DNA of 64,000 nucleotides from assembly GCA_963210315.1 (NCBI GenBank), contig OY723291.1, forward strand, positions 1,674,001-1,738,000, read 5' to 3'. Shown here one piece after another: positions 53,602 to 64,000 of this stretch. A model generated the notes under the pieces. The model saw only the letters and a program-made list of their open reading frames with translations, was not told the DNA's origin and made no database searches. Position 1 is the stretch's first letter. Every line of letters starts with the position of its first letter. The stretch comes from Rhynchopus euleeides (taxonomy: Eukaryota > Euglenozoa > Diplonemea > Diplonemida > Diplonemidae). A program made the position numbers and the translations under genes.

Positions 53602-54299
53602 GGTAGTCGAATTCTTATGATCTCAGTGATGACTCGTCGTGATTCGTTTGTTCCGGACTTCTCTTATTTCCGCAAGGCTTACTCACAGTCCGGCCGAGGT
53701 GGCGAGGGGGTGGGTGGCGAGAGCGGGGGCGGGGTGCACCTTCTGCAAGAAACCACTGCGTTTTTCCAAGGGCGTGCCTTCAGTGCGCCACCCTTTGACT
53801 CAGTCAGAGACAGCGCAGAATGAAGCGCAACTGTGAACCAGACACAACCCCCATCAGCCCAAGGGGACTACTACGTGGAAACTGAAGATAGTTGACACAA
53901 CGCCTTCCAACGTTCGACGCGGTGCCCAAAATGTACTGTTTGGCAAGCACCATCAACGCTGCCAATGCATGAGGGGGCCAGAAAAACACACCATGCGTCT
54001 CCTGTGCTGTGCAAACATGCGGCTCCCGCCCCTGCCCTTCTCCCCCCCCCGGCACACCCGGGGGGATGTTTGGGGGAGGAAGCAGCATTATCACACCACA
54101 GATGAAATCAAACGGCACCCGCGACCCCCTCCCACCGCCCCTCCCCCCAGCACCGCGAAAAAGAGAGATTGCCAGTGCACAACCGGGGAAATCTGCCTGG
54201 TTTTAACAAACCCCAAACCCCCACCGTCACCACCACCACCACCACCCACCACCCCCATCCCAGGCTGGGCGGTGCCCCGCAGGCACGCCAGCTCCCTGC
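53602..54299. other. Upstream region of the exchanger gene
   Basis: No gene recognised. A CACCACCAC run (54227-54250) is followed by CCCATCCCAG (54263) and CCCCGCAG (54282), candidate acceptors 18-37 bp before the start codon. Confidence 0.45.
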
Positions 54300-57200
54300 A
54301 TGCTGCATGCCGCGTCTTGCATGCGGCTGCTGCTTGCCGCCCTGCTGTGCGGGGTGACGCACACCGATGCCACGGCGGCTCCCCCCCAACCCACGCCAGC
54401 CCCAGGCCCAGCCAGCCCGCCCGCAACCCCGATCCGGGTATACCATGCGGACACGCTGACCCCTCCTGTCGAATGGGTGACCGAATTCCTCCTTGATATG
54501 AACCCTATCGAGGGCACGGTGGTGCTCACTCTCAAGGGCCCGTCCTCCGCCTGGTTTGCTGTGGGGTTTGGGGTGAAGGCGGGTGCGTCGGGTGCGGCGA
54601 CGATGGACGGTGTTTACTCCATCGTGGTGTCGCGCGCTGTGACAGAGGCCTACACCCTCACGGCGCAGGGCATCGAGCCGGGCAACCGCCTGGCCAACGA
54701 GCTGGACACACTCGACGATGTGACCATCGGGGAGTGGCGGCGTGTGACTCTGTCCCGCAGGATCTCCACACCAACCTTTGACTTCTCCCAGTATCTCGTG
54801 CCGGGGCGCACCGTGGAGATGGTGAGCGCCACAGGGCTCTACGCCACAGGGGACAAGCGGCAGTACGGCAACCATTTGGGGGGTGCCCGGCGTCTGTCAG
54901 CCACGGTGAGGGTGGTGCAGCAGGAGGGTCTGGACTGCTACCACAAGGATGGCAATGAGACTGCCTGTAACATCGCGGGGTGCTGGTGGCTGCGTGGGGC
55001 GTGCCGTGACTGCATTGACGCCGGGGAGGACAGCTGTAAGAATGCGGTGGGGTGCCAGTACAACCAGAACTCGCACAAGTGTGAGGCGCTGTGCCATACG
55101 GAGCGGCATCGCTCCGACTTCGGCTACTGTGTCCCCGAGCATTGGGATGTCAACAAGAAGGACACCTTCACGTGGTTTGAGAAGACCTGCACGGTGCACA
55201 TCTCTGCGGAGACGAAGCTGGAGCTGCGGAACTTCCTGCAGGTGCAGCTCAACCAGCACCACCTCATCCCCGAAGAGCTGCAGCACCTGGTGGAGAGCCC
55301 GGCAGAGACACACCACGATGACGACCATGGTATGGCAGCGCAGTGCAGTGAGGCGGTGAAGCAGATCACCCCCCTTTTGGTTTTGCTTTGGGCTGCCCGC
55401 CCCCTCCCAGTCGTCGCCCACTGCTGAAACCGCCCACACCCTCCCCGCAGGCACGCCGTACAACATCCTGGTGATCTTCGGAACCTTTGCGATCGGGACG
55501 GTGGTGCGGCACTTTTGCCTGGCCTTCCCGCAGGTATGATTCGGGCATCCGCCGCAGCCCACACCACACCCACACCCACAGGTGCCATACACTGTGGTGA
55601 TCTTCCTGGTAGGCTCCGTCTTCGGCGTGCTGGGGAAGTGGAACGCGACGAAGGATAATTTTGCGAAATACGAAAGCCTCGCCTACATGAACCCGCATAT
55701 GATTTTCTACGTCTTCCTGCCGGTGCTCATCTTCGAGAGCGCGTTCGCCATGGAGATCCCTGTGTTCAAGAAGGTGGTGGGGCAGTGCCTCATCCTTGCA
55801 GGCCCGGGGCTCATGGTCGCCTCGCTCGCGACAGGCATGGTCGCAAAATATGTGTTTGTGGAGTACGAATGGACCCTCCCTGCGTGCCTTCTCTTCGGGA
55901 CAATCATGTCCGCCACCGACCCTGTCGCTGTGGTGGCCCTGCTGAAGGAGCTGGGCGCGTCGCCCGTCATCTCAACGATGATCGAAGGGGAGTCGCTCTT
56001 CAACGACGGCACGGCGATTGTGTTCTTCTCCGTGCTGAAGTCCTCTGTGGAGAAGGGTGCGGACGGCGGGTGCACCTCCCTGTGGGAGTCCTGCGGCGAC
56101 CAGTGCTCCTGCCTCGCCGACTGCGAGATCCCCCTGAGTTTGATCGAGATCCTCATCGAGTTCAGCAAGGTCTCCTTCGGCGGACCCGCTGTTGGGCTTG
56201 TGATGGGTGTCATCACAGTCGAGTCCATTTCGCGCGTCTTCAACGACCCGCTGATCGAGATTACGCTCACCATATGCTCGGCGTACGTCACCTTCTATAT
56301 GTGTGAAGCTTTCTTCCATGTGTCAGGCGTGCTCGGGCTTGTGGTGCTCGGGTGTTACATGTCGTACTTCAAAGAGTGCATCTCCCCTGAGGTATGACGT
56401 GCGGCGCAGTCGCCATCGTTTTGTGGTGGGGTGGTGTTGTCAAGCCAACACAACCCTTCCAGTCCATCACGCATGCATGATCTTTTCCCCTGCTGACCGA
56501 CCGTCTCTCTCTCTCTCTCTGCCGCAGGTCGAACATTCTTTGCATGAGTTCTGGCACATGACTGTGTATCTGACAAACACGTGCATCTTTGCGCTTGCTG
56601 GGATGATTGTTGCGCTGAAGGCCTTCGACAACATCACGCTTGTCGACCTCTACTACCTGGGTGTGGTCTACGTCACGGTATGCCCGACAAAGCCATGGGT
56701 GAAGGCAATGCCACGCCCACCACCCCCCACCAAACACCCCCACTTCTCCCCTGCAGATCAACGTGGTGCGCATCCTGGTGCTGCTGCTCTTCACCCCTGC
56801 CCTCTACCTCTTCAAGTACAAGCTCTCCGTCGGGGAGTCAGCACTGGTGGCCTGGGGAGGTCTCCGTGGTGCTGTCGGCCTCGCCCTTGCGCTGATCATT
56901 CAGGTGTGTGATATGCTGTTGGGTTGCGTCCGCTACCCCACCCCCATTTCCGCAGGCTGATGAAAATGTGGTTGTGGCGAATGTGCGTGATAAGTTTATC
57001 GTGCACGTCGCAGGGGTTGTGATCCTCACCCTCGTGGTGAACGGGGTGTCGACGCAGAAGCTTGTCGCGTTCTTCAAGCTGGATGCCATCGAGGAGCGCA
57101 AGAAGAAGCTGATGCGCGACAGGTTTGCCGACCTGCAGGCATACCGCAAGGCCGAGATCCAGAACCTCGGGTGGGATGAGGCCACAGCCACAGCCTACTA

Positions 57201-59541
57201 CGACTGCGACTGGAGCAAGGTGTACACACTCACCGACCCTGCCACCGAGCTGTCCGACGGCTACGTCAACCCCTACATGAAGCAGGGGGAGCGTTTGTTC
57301 AACTCAAGCGATCCTGACTACCGAGCCAAGTCCTGGGAGGAGGGGCGCACGGTGTACTTCGGTGCCATCATGAGCGCCATCCACCAGCACTATGCTGCCG
57401 GGGTGATCAACCCCAGCGCAGTGCGGCAGCTGCACCGCCTGACGTTGGAGGCGCAGGAGGCGGAGGGCGTGCAGGGCCTGGGTGACTATCCGACGGAGGC
57501 AGGGCTGATGGATCCTGCCCAGCTGCAGGGGCTGTTCGAGCAGGATACCTACCTCAAGAAGCGGTTCTGGGGGAAGCATCTGGTGAAGGCGCTGAATGTG
57601 TCGCTGACCTTCGTCTCGGCGCATGAGATTGCGCAGCGCAGGGTGAAGCTGGTGTGCGACCCCAACGCGTCGTCGCGCATCGCCACGCTCTGCAAGCGGA
57701 ACATCTCGCAGATGAACGAGATCATCAACCAGAACACCAAGCAGTACCCCACCGTGTCGTGCGCGCTGAAGACAAAGCATGCGAGCCGCAACATCCTCAA
57801 CAAGATGAAACAGATCATCAACACCATGCTACACGAGGGACGCCTCGACGACCAGGACCGCGCCGCCCTCATCACAGTCGTGGAGGGCCGTATGAAGAAT
57901 CTCCAGAAAAAATTCCCCGCCACCCTGCGCTACCCTGTTGCGGATGCATGCGAACTCATGCCTTTCTACCACCACTGCGACGACGCTGCGAAGCGGATCG
58001 TTGAAGACCTCTGCCAGGGAAAAGTCGTTTCCGTCAACGCCAAGACGGAACTCCTCGCACAGCCCAAGGGGGAGAACAAGCGGCAGACCGGCGGCGTCTT
58101 CCTTATCGTGACGGGCATCGTGTCGCTCCGGGTGGGCCGCAAGCTGTTCCGCTACGGCAGCGGCTATGCCCTCGGCCTGCAGCAGTTCCTCACGCAGTCC
58201 ACGCGATTCGACGCCATCGAGACGGAGTCCTCCTGCCTCATGGTCCACATCACCTCCGCCGCCCTCAGCGAAGCAGCCTCGCGGAGCGACTCCCTCAGCC
58301 TCGCCCTGTGGCGGCAGTGCGGCATGCAGGCAGCACGACTCCTCATGCCGCTATCCCCTGCTTTCGAGCGCTGGTCCGACACGAAGATCCGCAAGGTGGC
58401 GGAGACGGGTGAGGTGGCCATCCTGCAAGACCCGCAGCAGGTGCCCTTTGATCACGAGAGGCGGCAGAAGCTGCCGTCCGACACGGCCTACACCGTGGTG
58501 CTGCGCGGGAGGTGCTATGAGTATGAGGGTCAGCTCGCGATAAAGTTCCCGGAGATGATCCCGCAGACCTACAAGTTTGCGACATTCACAAACCACGCCG
58601 TCATCTTCGAGATGGAGGCCCCCGACAACGCCAGCCGCAGGGCCAGGCGGAGGTGGGGCAGACTCCGCTCCAAGACACGCTCCATCGTGCTGTGGTCTTC
58701 CCTCCGCGGGCGCTACTGGGGTCGGGTGTCGCTTGCGCTTGCGCTGCACGCCCCCCTGCCCTCCGATGTGGACGGCCCCCTCCCCGAAGAGCTGTCGCGG
58801 CAGAAGCAGGCGGAGCAGGGGGATGCGGGGGAGGCCTTTGCGTCGCCCACCCGTATGAAGTCGAAGCGGAACGGGTTCTCCTCGCCGAAGAAGGGCCGGA
58901 AGAAGCAGAACAGCTTCGAGGAGCTTCTGGCAAGGAACGATGAGGACTCGGGGCTCGGGGCGGCGGCGCTGCCCCCGAGGATTGGGTCCTCCGCACGCAC
59001 CGGATCCTATGGGGACCCCATGACCCTCAGGAAGAACCGCATGAAGCGCGAGCAGCAGGGGCGGCAGCAGAAGCTTCCGGACAGCTTGGCGGGCAACGGT
59101 TCCTTCGGCCCGTTTGACTATGGGGTGTATGGGAAGCTGACGCCCAGCTCGGATGACAGCCCGACAGGGACGGAGGCGCTGGAACTTGCTGTGTTCCCGC
59201 GGAGCAGCCCGAATGTGCATACGGTGGAGGCGCCGCGGTTGGGTTCCAGGCCTTCCAGCAGGCAGATCCATCCGCCGCCGCCGTCTGTCGCGAGAATGTC
59301 GATGGAGTCGGCAGCTGTCAGGGGCCCCAGCAGAGGTGCCACGTCACGCCGCCCAGGCAAGCAGCCATCACCTCTGGTGAACCAGGGGAACCCCCCGTCG
59401 TATCCTTATCGCAAAAACGACCCGCCGACCCGGGCAAACGCCTCGCGTACCTCGCTCCATATGGTGCCGGCCACGCATGTTCGTCTCCCCGAGGCACCCG
59501 ATTTCGCCAAACTCCTCGACACTGTCGATGGGGGTCGGTGA
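54300..59541 (+). CDS. DOMON - Na+/H+ exchanger - cyclic-nucleotide-binding-like fusion
   Basis: Six exons: 54300-55329, 55451-55533, 55582-56391, 56528-56677, 56757-56903 and 56956-59541 (1,601 aa). Introns 1-4 begin GTATG, intron 5 GTGTG. A signal peptide (MRLLLAALLCGVTHT) leads to a DOMON-type beta domain at about residues 45-178 (WFAVGFG near 85, MDGVYSIVV), then a Cys-rich segment. Then comes a CPA1 exchanger core of about 12 helices with SATDPVAV (Asp484), GESLFND (Asn512, Asp513) and AWGGLRGAVGLALAL. A cytosolic domain follows, with a cyclic-nucleotide-binding-like fold near residues 1085-1200 whose phosphate-binding cassette is not clear, then a disordered tail. The layout recalls SOS1 and sperm-type exchangers but without a visible voltage sensor. 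It probably exchanges Na+ for H+ at the plasma membrane or a vacuole, with the DOMON domain outside or lumenal; DOMON domains bind haem or sugars. Confidence 0.82.
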
Positions 59542-61460
59542 TGGGTGGGTGGGGGGGTGCAGGGGGGTGGGGTGGGTGTGTGGGTTCGGCCACGATTTAG
59601 AGAGAGGTGAAGCAGGGGCTTCCCAGAGTGCCTCAGAGTTTTATACATTCCACAAAAAAAGTAAATTAGCGCTTTCCTTCATCAAGGCAAAGGCTGAACC
59701 CTGCCTGCTTTGATTTTTTATTTTGATACCGAACGCGACAACGAAATGAAAAGCGGGGAACGATAATCCAATGAGACACAGACTCAGAAAGTCATAGAGT
59801 GAAGAAGAACGTGCCTGGGGGAGAACCGCATTTGGCACATACGCTCTGTGGCCTCAAATTTCCCCCCCAGCAATCACGAAACCGAATCTCTTTTTTTTGC
59901 TGCGAAATGCGAATGCCAGCGGAAATAAACAGTTTGCACTGTGATGCCCAGCAACATGAGAAACAAAATACAGACGTCCCCCCCAAGCTTTCCCAGCCCC
60001 CCTCCTGGCGCAAGGAGAACCGGATCTGAAAACTGCGATCTACAGTACACTGTCTCGACCTGCCACCCACCCCACCTCTTCAACAATACAGACACACAGA
60101 AGCTTCATCTGACGTGTCACCCTCATGCCTTTGCCGGCGTGCAGTGTGCGTTTATCCAAGCCTTGTCCTACCCATAGCTTCGCTTTGCTCAAAATGGGGC
60201 AGAAATCGGGCTTGCATGCACACCAAAGAACCGGGCTAATATTTTTCGGTTGTGTTGTCGAACTACACTGAGTTGGCCTGCTGAATCTGCACTCCATGCG
60301 CCCCACGGTGGTGGGGGGAGGGGAGGCAGAAACACAACAGCACCAATCAGCCAAGGTTCTGGCCCCAACCACGATATGGCCCCCTCATCCGTCCATCTTT
60401 CTTCTTTTTTGGACACCCCCCCCCCCCTTTTACCACAGCAGGGAACCTGTCAGTGTCAATAAGATAGTAGGCAGCGCTTGGGCAACAAATTCAACCTCCT
60501 CATCAGGCTGCGGATTTGCTTTTGTTTTGCCCGGTTTTGGCGCACAAACAACAGCCGTATTTTTGTTGGCAAAAAAAAACAACAACCGAATGTTGTTGCC
60601 AACTGGCACGGAGAACCCTAAACTGAGTGTGTGTCGTGTGGGGTGTGTGGCGGTATATATGCGCCCAAACCCATTCCCGCTCCACCCCTCTCCGCCGCCC
60701 CAACTGCGTCTGCTCGTGCCCTTGACTGGGATTGAGTTTCGGCACACCTTCTATGTTCGGGGAAGTGTCAGATGCTGATTCAGGCCCTTTGTGCTTCTCG
60801 CTACTCTCTCTCTCTCTCTCTCTCATCCGCAAGACTCCCAAGCCTGGGTGTGGGTTGGGAGCAAACACCGAATGGACCGAGCGGTCCAGCCGGCGACGCT
60901 CCGGGGTAACGTCACTCGAATCTGCAGGCAGTCAACAGAAGAGTGTGTGTGGAGGTAGGGAACTGCAACAGCAGTCACGCCTTCGCTCTTGAGAGTTTGA
61001 AGTGCGCAGGAAAGTGAGTACCGTTGCAATAAGGTGCTCATCTGGCACACAGAGTTGGAAGGCCGCCTAACGAAGTGCCAAAATAATACAATACTGCAAG
61101 AACAAAGGGCGCCATGTGTCAATTTATACCTCTTCTCAATACAATTCGACAGGAAATGTTCCTATGTCTTTTCAGAAACCTTCTTTTCCGCACGACCCAA
61201 CAGTGCCTTTAAAATACAGGCTGCCGCATATCGGTCGAAGCGTCACACCCCCCTCCCACCACCAACCCGGCCGGTGGAGGGGAAGGGGCGGGGTGGGGGG
61301 TGACCCGATAGTGTCGCGTTTGCCCCAAACCCCATGACAACCGCAGGGGGTGGGAACCCAATGTTGCCTGCCCCCTCACCCCGCTCCCCCCCCCCCCCTC
61401 CCCCCTCACATATTCCCCGCCTCTTGTTCTGTACACCAGTAGAACCGTATCCTTCTATGA
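59542..61460. other. 1.9-kb intergenic stretch, no gene recognised
   Basis: Lower GC than the genes. Only short ORFs; features seen are C and A runs (60415-60428, 60571-60580), a CT repeat (60806-60825) and C-rich sequence near 61385. No splice signals or conserved motifs. Confidence 0.5.
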
Positions 61461-61895
61461 GCCGCAGTATCAGCAGTGCCGCGTTGCCAACACTCACTCC
61501 GCTCCCCAAACCACAATTACAAACCCGAGGCTCCACACAGATTCGCACAGAATGCCGCCCTTTTTCCGGGGGCGTTCCCTGGCTCTGTGTCGCCCTATTT
61601 TTGTAAGGGGCTGCTCTCTCTGCCGCACGTTAGATCCAAATGCCTCGTGATATTTTCTCCTGCAGTTATGCAAAAGAACAGCAGGGCACACAGACAGCAA
61701 GGCATGGCGTGGTGGGTCTGCGACACAGGGCTTCTATGCCTGCCCTGCTGGCTATACACCCCGCCTTCCAACGACAACAACAACTGCCCTCGCTTGGCTC
61801 AGCAGCGAATCCTTCTTCGCGGGAGTTCTTCTTCGGATTTTCTTTGGAATCATCTCACTGGCAACGCTGTCAAAACTCACACACACACACACACA
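61461..61895 (+). other. Open frame upstream of the retroelement; (CA)n at the junction
   Basis: The reverse transcriptase frame stays open back to a TGA at 61458-61460, but this part has no RT-like features and ends in an (AC)n run at 61879-61895. The run may mark where a 5'-truncated element joined host DNA. Confidence 0.5.
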
Positions 61896-64000
61896 AGGCC
61901 CGCGCTGAAGTGGCTTGAAAGGATCGCGCCCGACGGGATACACGGCTGCAGGCCGGGGCATGGGGCGGAGGATGTGTACTGGCACCTGGCGGCCCTTATC
62001 GAGCAGGCGACCCAGACTGGGAGGCCGCTTTACGGAGTGGCACTGGATTTCAAGAAGTGTTTTGACACAGTGCCCATCGATGTCACCTTCCGCCTTGCCG
62101 GGGAGCTGGGGTTCAACCCCGCGGTGCTGGGCACCCTGCGTGCGGCCTACGCGGGCATGCAGCGGCACTTCAGGGTGAGTGGCACCATAGGAGAGGGCTT
62201 TCTACCTACGAACGGCATCATGCAAGGCTGCCCAATCAGCGTGGTGCTGATCAACGTGCTCATCTCGGTGTGGGTGCGCATGGCGGACAGTCGCCAGGGT
62301 GCACGCGGCCTGTCGTACGTCGACGATGTGTACGCTAACGCCCCCAGCCAGCGGGTGCTGCAGGAGATAGTCGACGACTCCGCGGACTTCTCCTACCACA
62401 CGGGGATGGTGATATGTGCAGCGGTAAAGTCCCACAGCTACTCCACGGCGGCGGTGACGCCCCCCCAACTTATCTACACCACGAGGGACGGGGAGGCCAC
62501 GCCGATCCGGCAGGACAACAGCTTCGACTCCCTGGGTGCGATGCTGCATGCGAGGCCCGAGCCGGGGCAGCCTCCGCCGGTGTCGGAACGCATTGAGCAC
62601 CGAGAGGAGGAGGTGGGCCAGTGCCTGGGGAGGGTGTCCAATTTGCCCTTGCCGATGCAGTGGAGGGGTCAGGCTGCCGCAATGACATCTGGGGCAAAGA
62701 CCTACTACGGTGCCTCCGTCACGGAATGGCCGGATGACAAGGTGCAGCGGTGGAGGGTACGCTTCACCGCCGCCCTTTGGACGGGCCCTCCCCGCAGAGC
62801 GGCGGAGGTGGTGCTGTGCATTCTACACCCGGCGCACCGGCTGGACCCGGCGGTCGTCCCCCGCTATCGGCAGATCCACACTTGGGCAGTACAGGTCAAG
62901 AAGTGGAGCCACGCGCGAGACCTGGCAGCAGCCGCGTGGGGTGGGCGGGCCGCGTGGAGGGGCGAGGGCCCCTTTGCGCTCTTTCAGAAGGCCCTCTCGT
63001 GGATCGGGTGGCGGTGGATTGCGGCCACGCAGGTCGCTTATGAGGACGAGGCGAGTCGACGCCAGGTATTTGACCCCGCTACGGCCACCGACGCAGGGTG
63101 GCGGACCTTCGCGCACGACCTGCGACAGGCCCTCCGGACGAAGGTCCTACAGGGGGTGTGCGCGAGGCGTGCTGACTACGATGGGCTCCAGCACGGCGCC
63201 GATGGGGGGGTGACCCGCTGTATCCTGGAGGGCGACTCTGCGGTGACGGCATACCAGCGGGGCCTCCTCAGGTCGGCAATCGCCGGGGCGGTGCCTGTGG
63301 TGGGCCGGACGGGAATCGGAAAAGCCTGCCCGTACTGCCAGTCCGGGGAGCGGGAGACGATGCAACACCTGTGGTGGGAGTGCACGGCCTGGGACCACGT
63401 CCGGCAGCGACACCCTATCGCATCAACCGACCGCACGGCATGGCCTGCCTGTCTCTCGATCTGCGGCGTAGCTCCGGTGTACCGACATGACCTGCCGGGC
63501 GAGGCGCAGGTGCTGCCGCTCGCTCGGGACGCGAGGGTCGCCATCGTGTCGCAGCTGCACCGCTACTTTATTGCAGTGCTGTCGGCGCGCCAGGGTCATG
63601 ATGGGCTACTCGACCGGAATGCGCGCCACCACCGGACGGTTGAATACCCCTGGGGGTGGCGTACGCCCATCCCTGAGCGGGCCCGCATCCCGTCGTTGGC
63701 GCCGTCCAGGGTCAAGGCCACCTGGGGCAAACACCCGCCCGCGCTCTGGGTGGCGCTCTGCCACTGGCTGCGGAGCCTGCGGTGGGCCCCCCACGGGGGC
63801 GAGCACACGGTGAGCCTGATCGAGCTGGCGGTAGACTTCGAGCTAACAACGGGCCTATCCCTCCCCCCAGCGGAGACGCGCCGCATCCGGCCCCCGAAGG
63901 TGAAGAAGGGGGACGGGGGAAGGGACGCCCGGGAGGTGCTCCCGACACGCCAGGCCCGGGGGGGACTGGCCCTCTACTTCGACGGGGGGGCGAGGGACAA
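61896..64000 (+). mobile_element. Partial non-LTR retroelement: reverse transcriptase, zinc finger, RNase H start
   Basis: One uninterrupted frame of about 700 codons to the window end. Reverse transcriptase: GCRPGHGAEDVYW (fingers), motif A LDFKKCFDTVP (Asp at 62046), motif B GIMQGCPISVVL (about 62214), motif C YVDD (62316-62327). A Cys/His zinc finger of the zf-RVT kind, CPYC-x9-H-x4-C, lies near 63328, and the last codons (LALYFDGGARD) match the start of an RNase H domain. The N-terminal RT blocks and any endonuclease are absent, so the element is 5'-truncated, as expected for target-primed reverse transcription. No stop or frameshift is seen in the part present. YVDD is used rather than the commoner YADD or FADD. 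The 3' part lies beyond the window. Confidence 0.85.

Overview
This 64-kb window looks like nuclear DNA of a GC-rich, fairly gene-dense protist. The evidence is short spliceosomal introns (48 to about 290 bp, one of 752 bp), signal-peptide and membrane proteins, 14-3-3, TPPP/p25-alpha, CCCH and DOMON domains, a non-LTR retroelement, and many short terminal-inverted-repeat (TIR) elements. All confidently called genes lie on the + strand. Many start codons sit shortly after a pyrimidine tract ending in AG, with no upstream exon visible. This is compatible with polycistronic transcription plus spliced-leader trans-splicing (diplonemid or other euglenozoan, or an alveolate), but the window alone cannot settle the lineage, and 5'-UTR introns would explain it too. 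Seventeen of 18 inferred introns begin with GTATG.

Layout. 1-3.3 kb: about 107 copies of a 31-bp tandem repeat. 3.3-8.5 kb: gene-poor, with TIR elements and one doubtful minus-strand ORF. 8.5-23.3 kb: CCCH zinc-finger protein, p25-alpha/TPPP-like protein, two type I membrane proteins, a 250-bp perfect (TC)n tract, a long coiled-coil/IQ protein and a small EF-hand-like protein. 24.1-26.2 kb: a 2-kb foldback element. 26.4-41.8 kb: degenerate 14-3-3, a large protein with staphylococcal-nuclease-like segments, a 76-aa probable mitochondrial protein, a doubtful small gene, a protein with three Sld2/RECQL4-type motifs, an LRR+RRM protein and an unknown 326-aa protein. 42.8-48.5 kb: six kinds of TIR element abutting or nested inside one another. 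49.0-51.2 kb: HMG-CoA lyase fused to an EF-hand tail. 51.7-53.6 kb: three more TIR elements. 54.3-59.5 kb: a six-exon Na+/H+ exchanger with an N-terminal extracellular DOMON domain and a C-terminal cyclic-nucleotide-binding-like domain. 61.9-64.0 kb: a 5'-truncated LINE-type reverse transcriptase continuing past the window end.

The genes do not form one pathway. Several (TPPP, coiled-coil/IQ, LRR, exchanger, EF-hand proteins) would fit a flagellate cell with calcium signalling, but that is inference. The most notable items are the two fusions (DOMON-exchanger and HMG-CoA lyase-EF-hand), the serially nested TIR elements that reuse TA sites, the near-invariant GTATG donor, and tiny last exons in several genes.

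Element names E1 to E12 are labels used only in this annotation. All domain calls come from reading motifs by eye; no database search was run.
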